The notes beneath the pieces were generated by a model. It ran no database searches. It was given only the letters and a program-made list of their open reading frames with translations, and had not been told where the DNA came from. The position numbers were made by a program, and so were the translations under genes. From Atopsyche davidsoni (taxonomy: Eukaryota > Arthropoda > Insecta > Trichoptera > Hydrobiosidae), in NCBI GenBank assembly GCA_022113835.1, contig JAILWY010000009.1:6300001-6364000 (forward strand): 64,000 nt of DNA. The letters run 5' to 3'. Shown piece by piece: positions 1-12,123 of the stretch (positions are counted from its first letter, which is position 1; every line of letters starts with the position of its first letter).

Positions 1-1595
1 TTTTTTCCAAATCCAATTTAAGACATTCTAAACAAAATGATGACTCAACGTACTTGAGATTTCACATTTGGCAATAAAACTTGCCGAAATAGCATCTCAA
101 TGAAAAACAGTCAGGAGAAAATTCATTAAGCCAGTGGCATCTAAGATCTCATTAAAGACCCACGCATGACTCGTGTCTCTCTGGAGACGATCTGCGGATC
201 CAATGGTCGCATTGAGCTGCACACAGATATCTTCACACAGGAATAATAAGAAGAGCTACATTGTTTTCCTTCTATACAATTTATTAAGTAGATCATTTTA
301 CCTCCTTTTGTTTTAGTACATAAAGTGCGAACCAATCTCTATATCGACAAATAACTAAGAATTAATAAATAAAAATAAAATAATACAAGTATCTTAAATT
401 TTCAAATCGTAACCTTAACCCAAACAATGTGTAGTGATAGCATGATTTCTTTAAATTAATTTAGTAAAATAACATTTAGTATGTGCAGTACTTTAGATTC
501 AAACTAATAACTAGTACTTCTTTTGTATTTCATAATATAGATTGTGAAGAAAACTTAACAGGGAACATGCAATATCAAATATATCACCAGCAGAAATAAC
601 GGGAGATTGTTTATTTTATAACAATAACATTTAGATTTATATAAAGATTTGCTGTTCCCTGATGTCCATGTTTTTGCTTTAATTTTCACACATATAAATG
701 AATTTTTTGGCACTAAAATTATGTAAATTGTATTTGGGTTATATGATCTTGAGTTTTTTATAACAAATAATAATACGGTTTTTAAAATTTTTGGTTTAGA
801 TCATTTGCGACAAATCAAATCAAACAAAATAACATCTCCACAAACACAAAAAAATGAACAAACTATTGAGGATTATAATAATGAACTAAAATTAACATCA
901 TTCCATTTTATGTATCAGCAAAACGTGTACATGACACAAAAAACATAAATTCATACAATCAATATGACATGCTTTTAGAAGGTCTATCATTGCAATATTA
1001 AACACGGCTTAAATACTTTATAATAATTTATTTTAAACATATTTTGCTTCTGATCTCAAAACCAAAAATAATGGTAGAAGCTAAATATCGACAAAGGATG
1101 GGAAAATGAGCTTATTATTATGCCTTTCAGGATTACTTATAAATAGCATACAAGTAAGTTGGGTGTTCCATCTAACTGCTCAGAATACAACTCGAGGAAA
1201 ATAAATAAACTGATTTTGTAACTCTGTAACACAACTTAAAAAAAGAAAATAGAAATACTTGTATATAAAATAATGCTCTAACAAAATACGGGACACAGTG
1301 CATTGGCAGTATGCAAAAATACTAAAAAGTACAATCTGTAATAAAGTCATGCAAAGATTGATAAAAAAAAAATATTCAAAAAGTAGCATATTTGATTTGT
1401 TTCAATTGATTTGTAAAAAAAATAATGTAAACAGGATAATCGCTAAAATTGGAAAAACTTTCGAAACCTTTCTTGCAAGGATACTTTACTTTACTTTGTT
1501 GGTGGTTTAGAAAACAATATTTAAAAATTGAAGACCACTTGATGAGGTAAAAATATAAATAAAATTTGTACTGTAAAACATAATTAAGCAGTCAG
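1..1595 (-). other. AGO1 3' flank, probably long 3' UTR
   Basis: AT-rich sequence directly downstream of the AGO1 stop codon on the minus strand. No convincing coding frame is present on either strand. Several TTTATT hexamers on the plus strand (AATAAA on the transcript strand), for instance near 1027 and 609, could end the transcript, but the sequence does not single out one of them. Long 3' UTRs are common for Argonaute genes, so this is assigned to AGO1 by position only. Confidence 0.4.
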
Positions 1596-4500
1596 CTAAG
1601 CAAAGTACATGACCTTCTTGGTGTCCGCGTGCACAGTGATGGCTCGTGCCATGGCTCCCGGCGTGCGATCTTCGGAACAACCAGATTGGTGTGAACCCTC
1701 ACCTGAATCATGTTCTTTTTCCACTAGATGATAACGAGCACGGAAAGCCACAAGATGCGCATAGTATGCCGGCGCAGGGATAGATACTGAGCGCGTACAG
1801 CGCACATATGTGTGACACAGTTGGTATGTCAGACATTGCAGTTCATCTGAGTCAAAGTGGTTGTCGTCCCATAACACGTGGTAGTGGGATGGTCTACTCG
1901 TACCCTGGAAATTGTATTTTATTCGAAACTGGGCAAAAAATGAATGGGATTTTTATTTCATAACCTGGTATTAAAGTAATAAAGGTTGACCATGCTTTTT
2001 AAAAATTTATATTCTTAAATGAAATCAAAGGTAACCCAACATAGATCAAAACTCTAAAAAAATGATTATGTAATATATGATAGTTGGTATACTATTTTAG
2101 TGACGTTTACTGAAAACTGGGTTATTGGTATTTTATTTTATTTACATAATATTTATTGGCATATTAATAAAATAAAGCTCCACTGTCAATTATAATGCAA
2201 CGATATTATTTTTCATGGTTTAAATCAGAGATTCCCAAAGTGGTCAATATCGACCCCCAGGGGTCGATTTCGCCCTGCAAGGGGTCGATGACAGCGAAAA
2301 ATAAAATTCGGGGTCCATGAACTGTAAATGGAGGTCTACGAGAGTGGATCCCATTTAAGCAGGTCATCACCAAAATTTAGACATTTCGTAAATGTCTAAA
2401 TTAGCACCGAACACAGATTGTACCTATGTACTTTGTGACGAATCAAAGCCCTGAAGCGTAGAAGTATTTTGTATATTTTTAATTAATGTATTTTATTCTA
2501 TTTAAGATATTAAAATGGAATTCCACCAAGTATTCTCTGTCAAAAATATTGATTGTCTGAATGTTACTGTATTTGCATTTTGTGTGTTTTTAATTAATAA
2601 AGATATAATTAATTTTACATGTATTTTAACTTTTTCATTTTAAAAACCAATGTACAGTAAACCCTATGAAAGTGAGTTGTTCTATATAAGATGTCAAAAA
2701 TATATTTGAAGTTGATGAATTTTTAAGAATTCAATATTAGCAAGGCAGAGGGTCGACGAAAAACAATAAAACTCGACAAGGGGTCGACAGGACAAAACCG
2801 TTTGGGAAACTATGGTTTAAATTAATAAAAACCATATTAAGTAGATTGGGGGTGATTGTTGTCTACTGAAGTGAAACTCAAACAGACAATTCATTTATAA
2901 GCCTTGAATTCAGCAGTAAAGACAGGAATTCATAAAATCTGAATAAGATCCTAGTTCATAAGAGAATAAATGTAACTATGGCAGATCATGAGATTTGATT
3001 TTAAATAAACAAAATAGAATCGTTAAAAATAATACCTGAATGCCTTGATGACTGCACAAGTAGAAGTCAAACTCGGTGGGGTGTGTGATGCCGACATCGA
3101 CTGTAGTGCCAGCAGGAATGTTGCCTGACTTGCCAGACTGCTCCTTCTTATCAGCACAGAAGAGGCGGGTGTGGTGTCGCTTCTGCACCACAATGAATGT
3201 GATGCCAGGCTTGTAGTCAGCCTCCAATTTAATGCAGGCTTCGCGCACAGCTGTGAGCTCGTGCTGGAGCACGTGAATGAACTGACCCTCTGACACGCCG
3301 TCCCGGTACATGATGATGCGGTGGGGCTTGTAGCCGCCCGTACTCTTGTAGAACATGATGAGCAGTTCGCGTACCATGCTGCTCATCTCCTGAATGATTT
3401 CTTGTCTGCAAATCCAAGAAAACAATGAAACCGGGAGTTGGGAGCGATTCGCGCCATATTTCAATCCAGTACCGAGGCAAAACCGATCTCAATAAGTAAT
3501 CATCAAAATGATCCAAGTCTAAAACTGCAAGTCATACTGTAAACTTTATAAAACTTCAACTAACAGTCCACTGCATAATCAAATAATACTCAAAGTAGCA
3601 AACAGCCTACAAAAGTCTAACATTACTTGGCACGAGTTTAAGTAGCACACTTCCACGTACCAAACACACGACAATAGCAAAATACAACCAGGAGAGGATC
3701 ACAACAAAATGGCATGTGAGTATACGGGCAAGGGTGTCGGTGCCGGGGGGCCGGGGAGACCGGAGGGACAGCGGGGGCGCGGGAGGGGGAGAGGGCACGA
3801 GTACAGAAGGAGTGCACGTGCCTGTGCCAGAAGAGTGACGTCTCTCGGGGAGGCGAGGGTGGTGTGTCAGGATCGGAAGGAGTGGCGTTCCGCAGTATCT
3901 GCTGACCCCTGCATAGGAACACCAAGTAAACACATGTTTTTAGCCACACTTTATTTCGACTACATATTTTACATTTTTGAATTGCAATGTATGATTCTGG
4001 GGGTAAGTTAAAAGTGACACAATGAGCCGTACAAAACTGATCACGCCGTCTCCAATCCGACAGGTGAAGAGATAACTTGTCAAAAGTAACTTTGCAAGGG
4101 AGGCCATTTAGAGTAGCAAATGAATCGTTTAAGTTAAAATAATACACCATGAGAAAATGAGCAGGAACTGAATTTAACAAAGAAAAAATAATCCTTTAAT
4201 AAGCGTAAATCAAAAGAAAAAGCTATAAGAGAGAAACTGTCTGTTTGCATAATGACCTGTGCTGCTGGACCCTGACGGTGGCGGCATAACGAGAAGGATG
4301 CGCATCCATGGAGCCCACCACAGCTGCGATAGATGGCTTCTTGTTGTCTCCTGCAGGCGGGTGAGTCACATCCGCACCCAGGAAAATCACCGGCTCGTTG
4401 AACACCTTCGGACGTAGAGACGGCACAAGAATGGAGTTGATTCCTCCCAGTTTAACATTAATCTTTAAGCACAGATTGCTCAGTGTCTGTGGTGACGTCT

Positions 4501-7500
4501 TGTTGACATTTTTGGCCTGAACGCATTGTGTGGCCATTCCCAAAACGGTGTCACCGACCCGCTTCACTTCGGCTATAAGAAAAACATTATTTCAGTACAA
4601 TATGTGTTTATCATTAAATAATAAGAGATTTAATAAATGTCCTTACCATAAACAGGGGTCTTCCCCGGTAAAACGACCACTACCAGTTGAAGGTTAACAA
4701 ACGAAGACTTCAGATACTTGAACATGGGCTCCACCTGGTCGGGACCCGTAGCATATTTACAAAAGCACGGTTGACCGATAATGGGCATTCCCGCATCGTT
4801 AGATATTTTTTGAAGTTGTTGAGTAAAATTTCTGCAAAAACAGATAACGGGTACTGTATAAGAATATTCAAGGTATAAATGCAGAAATATTGGTTCTATT
4901 TGACAGCTATCTAATAATAACTTGACTTTATTATACTCACTTGAGTGCATCCTCTCTGACGGTCCTTTGAGGTGCAAAGCAAGCAATGGCCCACACTCGG
5001 ATCTCCACACCTGTAAAGAACTGCTTCCCTCGCATGTCCCAGACACCTTGGTTGGGCATAGCCTGCTGTTTACTCTGCGAAGAAGCCACCATCTTAATCC
5101 GACATAACAACTGTTCTTTGACCAAACTTTTGAGGGCTAGTTATAATTAATTAGTTTATAAATTCTAGTAGACTGGCTACCAAAATCAACAAACAGATAA
5201 TATTCATAGATATAATGAAGAAAACAATTTTACTTGTCCGCCCATGGAAGATATCCGTCCACCGTACTGCAACTTGGGTGGTGGTAACACTCGTCCCCGA
5301 ACTTCCATCATGCTGTTGCTGATGGTCAGGCCAAACTCTTGAACGTAAGAGTCATTATTGAAGTCTGCTCTTCTCACCAGGTTATTGATTTCTCGTTCTC
5401 TACAAAAAGAAAAACAGATAAGATAGAAACAATGATTGGATCTAAAATAGGTAAGTTAGGTAAGTGCAAAATAGAAGCGGGGCTACCTGTCAGGGGCACT
5501 ACGGGCCGTGGCCTTGATCATAGTGGAAGTCTGCATATCGGTGAGCTTCTTGATGCAGCGCTGTCCTGGAACAATGTTGCAAACCTCGAGGGGCAAGTAC
5601 GTGTGCTTATGTTCCTGACCTACCTGGAGGCATGGCAGGTGGGGATATCTTAATTTCATTTTGTACTTGTCAAGGAAATATTTGGCTACAGTGCACTCAA
5701 CAGTTTGACCATTCTCTAATTGCAGTGGGAACCTACAATAAAATATAATTATTGCATATTCAGATGTGAAATTTCAGATAACTTCTGCATAATGGTGGAG
5801 TGGTAAAGTGACTTACGATTGCATTTGAGCCGGTCTTCTTGTGACATTGCAGACTCTGTACTTCCGTTTCATTGTCCCACAGTGTGTGATTTCAATTTTT
5901 AAGCCTTTAATTTCTTTGGTGAATTTAACTCTTTGCGAGTCAGTCAAGGGTTTTCGCTGCTCATTTATGTCTCTTATATCCAATACTTCGCACATGAAGT
6001 CAATTACAGGTTGTGCTTTGTAAAATGCAGTCGCAGAAACTAAAGATAAAATAAATAAATTAGATAATCACCTACTTCATTATCAGTGATCAGAAACTGC
6101 ATAATGGATTTCTTTGAATTGAAGCAAAGCTACTATTGAAAATGACTTACTTAATAATGCAAGATTTGCATATTGCTATAATATATGAAGCTGTATTTTG
6201 TAATAATGCCAAAATATATGATTTTGACATTTTAATTAGCAAATGTAGAGTAATTGCTTCAGAGCAACATTCAGATAAGTTAAATAAATACACAGCATAC
6301 CGTCAATGTTTAGCATCATTTTCCATTGACTGGGTCTGACGGACTGATGAAAGCCAAACCACACCTCCCTGCCACCACCCAGTGGGTGGTAGTAGCCATC
6401 GGGGGAAGAGAAGAAACTGCGGCCCACAGGGGTATATGTCATAGATGGCAGGTGACGCATCACCACATCCAGAGCTAGGATGGCATCGTACGGGATTTGC
6501 CGAGTGCGACCCTCCAAAGCCTCTTCCAGGGCGAAAAGCGACACCTGAAATTGACAAATTTTAAGAACATTTCTAAAAAAACACATCTAATCATTTACAT
6601 TGTGATATTGCAAGGTGAGAGCGAATAGACTTACTTGTGCCACCCACTTGATGGTGACTCTGAACACACGGTCCTTGCCTTCCCCGGGCAGAGTCACTTC
6701 TAGTTCAACTCGGTCGTTGCCAATGGGCAGAGGATCCCTTGTGTACAGATTGTTTCGCCCATCAAAGACAGGTTTTAGAGCTCCAAATATTTTGCTGTAT
6801 GCGTGCACCATGGTTTCAATAATTTCTCTATTAACCTGGAAAGAAAAAAAATAATCAGATTTAATACAGATATTTAGTCGATTTGCTATTTAAAATAATA
6901 AAACGATAAAAGAGAAGACCTATTTGCCATGTTAATGTCAAATATACTTGACAAAAAATACACACACAGATACAAGATACTTTATATCAAGTGTGCAGTT
7001 TGTACAAGTAGAAATACGAAATAAATACCCTTTTCAATTGTTAGTAAAAAGCAAATTAAAAGTTAAGGTATTTAAATTTTTACCAATTTATTTTATTACA
7101 TATTTGATGCAGACCATCAAAAGATAAAAGAATATTTACTTATTCATGGGAAACACAATAAATAATGATGAGTACCCCTTTTCCTTATCTCTTTCCAGTT
7201 ATGGGGCGGGGTGGGGTGGGATAAAAAGAGAGACAATTTATTTTTCCTGTATTGGAAGTGAAAATTGTGCTCTACAATTTTAACAGCAGTAAAATAAAAA
7301 AATTAGAATGAGTTCTTACTTTTCGGGGACACTTGTCCGGCTGTATGTTAATGTCATAATGGTGCACAAAGCCTCTAGGCATAGAGATCTGAAAGTGATT
7401 GGCCCGCAAGCCAATTGGGCGACCCTCACGGCCGAGGTTGGGGCGGCGTGGGCAAGAGAATACAGGCAGCTCGGCGGCGGGCTGTGGTGCCGCTGCCACC

Positions 7501-10500
7501 AGCCCCCCTCCACTGCCACCTCCTCCCCCGCCACTTCCGGCCGAGCCGCCTGTCACACCACTGGTGTTGGAGCCAACGCTGCCACTGGCGGGGGGTGCTG
7601 TAGTGAAACACAGGTTAGTCTATTGCCATTAAAGATATAATCACAACTAGATTGATAAGTCGAGAGTACCGACTCGGTTCAAAGGAACTTAAAAAAAATC
7701 TATATAATTAAATTTAACTTTTATATACTTTCGATTTCAACCATGTTAAAAAGAACTCCAAATATTGCTTTTGATTTATTTGGATGGTTTTGATCATCTG
7801 CATGAAAATATTTTACGAGTTAAATAATAGATATGCTGGTAAAAAATTACGATCGACAATTATATTCTTACAAAAGTGATGAAGTTATGGTAACATTTCA
7901 GACATTCGAGGCCCGTCATCTGTGGTGGACCACAGTAGAGCGTTTGGTGTCGCATCTCATCTCAGTATTAATAATCACCAAAGTCTCGATAAATTCTAAA
8001 CTATAGCTTCTGCAATGCAAAAAAGCAGTCCAAATACAATAGAGAAAGCAAACAATATATATGTATATATATTGGCTGGTAATATAATACCGTGCAAATA
8101 CAAACAGTACAGCAGCCAGTCTCGGGATATCTCAAGTTGGAGAGATCATTCTTATTCAACTATAAATACATAATAACTTTATCAATATGCGTGTATTCAT
8201 CTCTCATATATATTCAGTAAAGCATTATTCCTAAAGGCACATTAACAATCGGCGATGCGTGTAATATTGTCAATCATTCACCATATTCATTCATGTTTAG
8301 TTGCGAGACTTGGGTTGTTAAATTTGTAACTGATAATATCTCTGAATCTATGCTAGTTATCAACAGATTTTATTTTACTTAACAGATTGTAGCAAAGTCT
8401 ACAAATGTTACGATTTAAAAAATCCTTTCTTCGGTTCTAAAATTCAAAATTAAAAAAATGTGAATAAGCACATTAAATTTTTTTTTTAAAAACTTGGCTT
8501 AAGATAATATAATACGATTGACGATTCACAAAAAAAAAATGGAACAAATATTCAATTAATTTTTTAAAAAATCTTTGTCAATTAAGAGTATTCAATATTT
8601 TTGATAAGAGTACTTGGTGGAATTCCCTTTTAAATAAAATACTTTTGTGATTTTTGTACGTTTTATTTTTTTTTGGTAACTAGTTTCACCAACCTTTCAC
8701 ATTGGTATTATCAAACGAACTTCACTTGATAGTGCCAACGTGAAATAATAAAATCACCAATAAAATTAAGCATGTGGAAAAATCCCAAAAATATTTTTTT
8801 AATTTAATATAACTATAGAGCATATACTTTAAAGTTAAATGTAAGTACAAGTAGACCTAAGCAAATATTCATACTCATATAATAGTTAATGAAATAAATA
8901 TAATAAAATTAATTTTAAAAACTGAAAATGCCCTACTGTGAGAATTATTTTTCATTTTGTTGCTATTTTGCACATTAGAATGATTAGAATTCAAATTTAT
9001 CAAATACTTTTCCAAGTTTGTCTATATTCTCTTGTACTGTTAGCACTGAATATAAGAATCGAGAACAGGGGTTAGTAATCAAATTTATAGGTATTATGGT
9101 CTAAAATGAGTGATTACGTGAGAGTTGTTCGAAGCTGGTCTGAGGCTGTGTCGGGCTGGGAGGCCGCGGGGGAGAGGCGGTCCATGACGACTCTAAAACA
9201 ACACCACAGGTCAGCCACTGGCTCACTCAACGCACGCCACACAAGCCATTCCACTCCACTCCACACACAACTGTCATAGGCATGCTTTACATCTCTACAT
9301 GGCATAGTCACATTACAAGTCAATTTCACTATGTAAACTCTATTTTGACACAAGTGGGAAGTGTGTAATGTTAATGTCACTTTACACATTTATTTCATCG
9401 CATTGATTCCACACTATAAAATTACATTTCACAGAGGAATATGTATATTTGTAATAACTTAGTGAATTTTGCTTGTAATATGACATAATGAGCAAATGAA
9501 ATAGGCTCAATGCTAAGTAGCTCCAATAATTATATTCCACTAACGAATATTGACAAGTATTAAGGCTGCATAATTCTTCCATCATATTAGCCCTGATCTT
9601 TCTGTAGTAGTCACAAAAGAATTGTATAATGATTACTTGAAAATTAGAGCTACTCTGATAGAAGCCATTAACAGCTGATGCAACGAGGTTGGGTAAACTT
9701 GTAAATAATTGCTTTGGCAATACTACAATATAACTAAAATTTTCTAAGTTTTATAATGATCTTGTCTACTGATAAAATTTAGATAATTCAACTTCTGCAA
9801 CCAATAGCATTATTGTGTTTTAAATATAACAAAATCTACCAAAGTTCAACTTTCACAAATAAATAATATTTGAAGAGTAATATTCTAACTTCAACAAATT
9901 ATGTAAATGAAAAATAAGAATAAAATAATATTCTTTTTAATAAAACTTCAATGAAAATGCATTAAAACTACTAAAGTGCTGTAAAACAGAGTATGTAGCT
10001 TCTCCAAAGAGTTCAACGACCTCTTAAAAGATTTTTAGCTTTGAATTCAAGCATCGCTATATTGGCATATTTTCGGCCACATAATGAAAATAAATCTATA
10101 GCTTTATTATGAAAACAAATTTGAGGACAAAATGATAGATATTAGAGTTAAATCGTTGTATCTTTATAATCTTAAGTGTTAAAATAAAGTGATAAAATTA
10201 ATTTAGGCATTGGTTACATAGTTAAAATAATAATATATTTACAGTAAATCAGTTAAAAAATTCATAAAGCAAAAACTATTATCAGTTCTGAAAAAAAAAT
10301 CACATTTGACCCAAGGTCACATTAATATTGTTTACATACAACACAAGCATTGAAATGTTACATTTAAATATTAATCAATATGTTCACCATTAGGAACCTA
10401 AATTTATTACAATTAAAACATTCATTGAGTAAAACAGTTATATTCTTATCACATTTCTAAGATATTAAATGAAAAGAAATTAAACAGAATCTAGAAAATT

Positions 10501-11233
10501 AAGCAATATGTTAAAATTTAAGAAGCATTTTGATAAATTTTAATAAAAATTATTATCTAATATTAAATTACTGAAAAAAATATTATAAACCTATAAAGCA
10601 AACTTCGCTGTAGTTTGTACTAAAAAAAATGTTAGAAGACAAAGTGGTAGAACTACTCGCTAGAATATTTCGGAAATTATGGTAACAAGCTACTTGTTCC
10701 GCATTTCCTAGAAAACTATTATTTGGTAAAAACATGCATAAAAGTCGTGGTCTACATAAGGGAAACACATCTTTAGACTCAAATGAATCATTTTAATTAG
10801 GTGTATGGGAGTGCTATACTAGGCGCATCGCTATTAGTGAGAATTTTAACAAACGTAAAATCATGTATATAACATTTATTTCTGAGTATACATATTGATA
10901 ACCTTAAATTAACATATGTATCCAAAACCTCCCATGTGATAAAACTGTGTTGAAAATATCAAATTTAAAAGCAATAATTCCGCTTGAAACCGGACACTCA
11001 CACTTGAAAACAAGTTTAAAATATTATTATAATTATAAACTATAGTTATATTTACGTTCAGAAAATTGATTACCGTTATATCTAGTCACAACAATATAAT
11101 TTTAGTCTCAAACAAAGGGCGTTGTAAGTACTAGCTCTCGCAGGTATATTGCTTAATTTGGGAAGAATAGATTACAGTGTAATAAATAAAGATAAATTAA
11201 AAATAAATACTCACGTTGCCCGACGGGATACAT
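1596..11233 (-). CDS. AGO1: Argonaute-1, miRNA-pathway Argonaute (13 coding exons, 921 aa)
   Basis: Binds miRNAs and directs mRNA repression in cytoplasmic RISC. Coding exons, in transcript order, are 11233-11215, 9192-9118, 7597-7320, 6835-6635, 6544-6301, 6039-5817, 5732-5487, 5399-5234, 5074-4941, 4831-4647, 4572-4257, 3405-3036 and 1904-1596. All introns are GT-AG and the sum is 2766 nt, exactly 921 codons plus stop. The start MYPVGQ is typical of insect AGO1. A Gly/Ser/Ala-rich low-complexity N-terminus is followed by the N domain from about residue 95, PAZ at about 270-390 (starting [15 protein letters not shown]), and MID and PIWI to the end. The slicer tetrad is intact: Asp658 (GADVTHP), Glu698 (RQEII), Asp731 (YRDGVSEG) and His869 (YAHLVAF). 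The last residues, VMYFA, are the family's conserved C-terminus. The N-terminal low-complexity region differs from the fly protein, as expected for its fastest-changing part. The last intron holds a hAT insertion. I am very sure of identity and most exon edges. Confidence 0.97.
2226..2814. mobile_element. Non-autonomous hAT element in the AGO1 last intron
   Basis: A 589-bp element with ends CAGAGATTCCCAAA and, on the other strand, CATAGTTTCCCAAA (12 of 14 matches). It is flanked by a perfect 8-bp target duplication GTTTAAAT at 2218-2225 and 2815-2822, the hAT hallmark. It has no transposase ORF. Repeats of GGGGTCGA lie near both ends. A close second copy lies at about 51910-52459, and a decayed inverted fragment lies near 8595-8640. 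Confidence 0.9.
3745..3795. repeat. G-run tract in an AGO1 intron
   Basis: The plus strand carries at least six runs of three or more G separated by short loops, inside an otherwise AT-rich intron between AGO1 exons 11 and 12. The plus strand is the template strand for AGO1, so the transcript is C-rich here. It could form a G-quadruplex in DNA. No coding role is seen. Confidence 0.5.
8595..8640 (-). repeat. Decayed hAT fragment in AGO1 intron 2
   Basis: About 45 bp around the phrase ACTTGGTGGAATTCC matches, inverted, the internal part of the hAT element at 2226-2814 (around 2520-2565 there). Neither terminus is visible. The rest of this intron (7598-9117) is AT-rich without other recognisable content apart from a hairpin at 8695-8745. 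Confidence 0.5.
8695..8745. repeat. 20-bp stem hairpin in AGO1 intron 2
   Basis: Two 20-bp arms (8695-8714 and 8726-8745) are complementary at 17 of 20 positions, with an 11-nt loop. The flanks do not extend the stem. It is short for an insect miRNA precursor and may simply be a palindromic repeat. No second copy was noticed in the window. Confidence 0.45.
9118..9192 (-). other. AGO1: AGO1 in-frame 75-bp N-terminal exon, possible cassette
   Basis: Exon 2 of AGO1. It adds 25 residues (beginning [12 protein letters not shown]) rich in Pro, Ser and Gln between MYPVGQ and the Gly-rich exon 3. The acceptor (TTTTAG) and donor (GTAATC) are both visible. Its length is a multiple of three and both flanking introns interrupt a codon after its first base, so exon 1 can also join directly to exon 3 and stay in frame (MYPVGQPPPASG). 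Inclusion gives 921 aa and skipping gives 896 aa. The fit to the MYPVGQQS-type start of other insect AGO1 proteins supports it as a real exon. Confidence 0.75.
9193..11214 (-). other. AGO1 first intron, no recognised content
   Basis: About 2 kb of AT-rich sequence between the start exon and the 75-bp exon. I see no coding frame, terminal repeats or structured RNA. Short ORFs here are chance open frames in AT-rich DNA. Confidence 0.5.
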
Positions 11234-11706
11234 AGTGTAAAATAAAATAAAGCTATTATCTATAGAGGCACGTTACGAAATAAATTTTAATCACAAACGA
11301 TGAGCGATCCACAAGCATACACACACGCCATTTCTCAGTTGGACGCCATATGCCAACGTCATCAAAGTGTTGCTAGTTTAAAAAAAATATCAGCCTTCAG
11401 TTAACAAGCCTGTTTTATAACAAACCACCTACAATAAACGTTTAAATATTTAACTATATTAAAAAAAAACCTAACAATAAAACCAATCAATTATCTTGTT
11501 TAAAATTATATTTTGGATACATACGGTCCTATATTAAAACGTTTGACCAATTAAACAGTAGCATTTTCAAGTTAGGTACTACCTAAGTACGTACTATTCA
11601 AAATACGTAACTTCAATATTTCTAATGTTTTACTTTTGTATATTAATTCGCTCTTACTAATAATTATTTAAAAAGTTGCTAATATTGAAAAAATGCTGTT
11701 TTACAG
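11234..11706. promoter_or_regulatory. AGO1 5' UTR and upstream region
   Basis: The stretch upstream of the AGO1 start codon. An ACGCCAT motif occurs near 11341. A possible splice acceptor (CTCTATAG) ends at 11260 on the minus strand, so the start-codon exon may itself have an upstream non-coding exon. No TATA box clearly assignable to AGO1 is seen. Assignment rests on position. Confidence 0.35.
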
Positions 11707-11915
11707 AAGATTGTTTGGACGAAGAATTTGACCCATGAAAACCGGAAAATTATAATTTCTTAACATTGTTAATCTCTGCTGCTGAAAATCTTAATTGTTA
11801 TAACGACGCAGAGACAGTCAAGAGAAAATTTGGTTTGCGTTGTCCTCGTTGGTTAAATTCTTTAAATGATAATGTTTTGACCTATCGGTTTCTTAATGAA
11901 CTAAATGTTTATTAG
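11707..11915 (+). pseudogene. Possible broken coding exon of unknown protein
   Basis: Right after a plausible acceptor (TTTTACAG) a frame from 11709 to 11915 reads 69 codons with one stop (TGA at 11736-11738). The later part, including NDAETVKRKFGLRCPRWL, is not repeat-like and looks protein-like in composition, but I recognise no family. No upstream exon is visible. It could be a decayed gene, a fragment of a mobile element, or chance. It lies about 200 bp upstream of mRpL53. Confidence 0.25.
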
Positions 11916-12123
11916 TAAGACAATAACTTTGTTTAAACATTAAAAATTTTATCTGCAGGGATAAACTGTTAAAAGTGTATTTATTATTTGATACATCGTT
12001 GAAAACATTTTAAAAATATACAAATAACAGTAGTTGAAATCGAAGAGTAATATAAAAACTACATTTTCCACGACATGGATGTTTTTCACTTCTGGCAGCA
12101 CTATATATGACAGTAAAATTAAG

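Noticed and set aside
7399..7640. Overlapping GC-rich open frames on the plus strand opposite AGO1 exon 3
   Set aside because: They are shadows of the Gly/Ala-rich AGO1 N-terminus; splice phases and homology support the minus-strand frame only.
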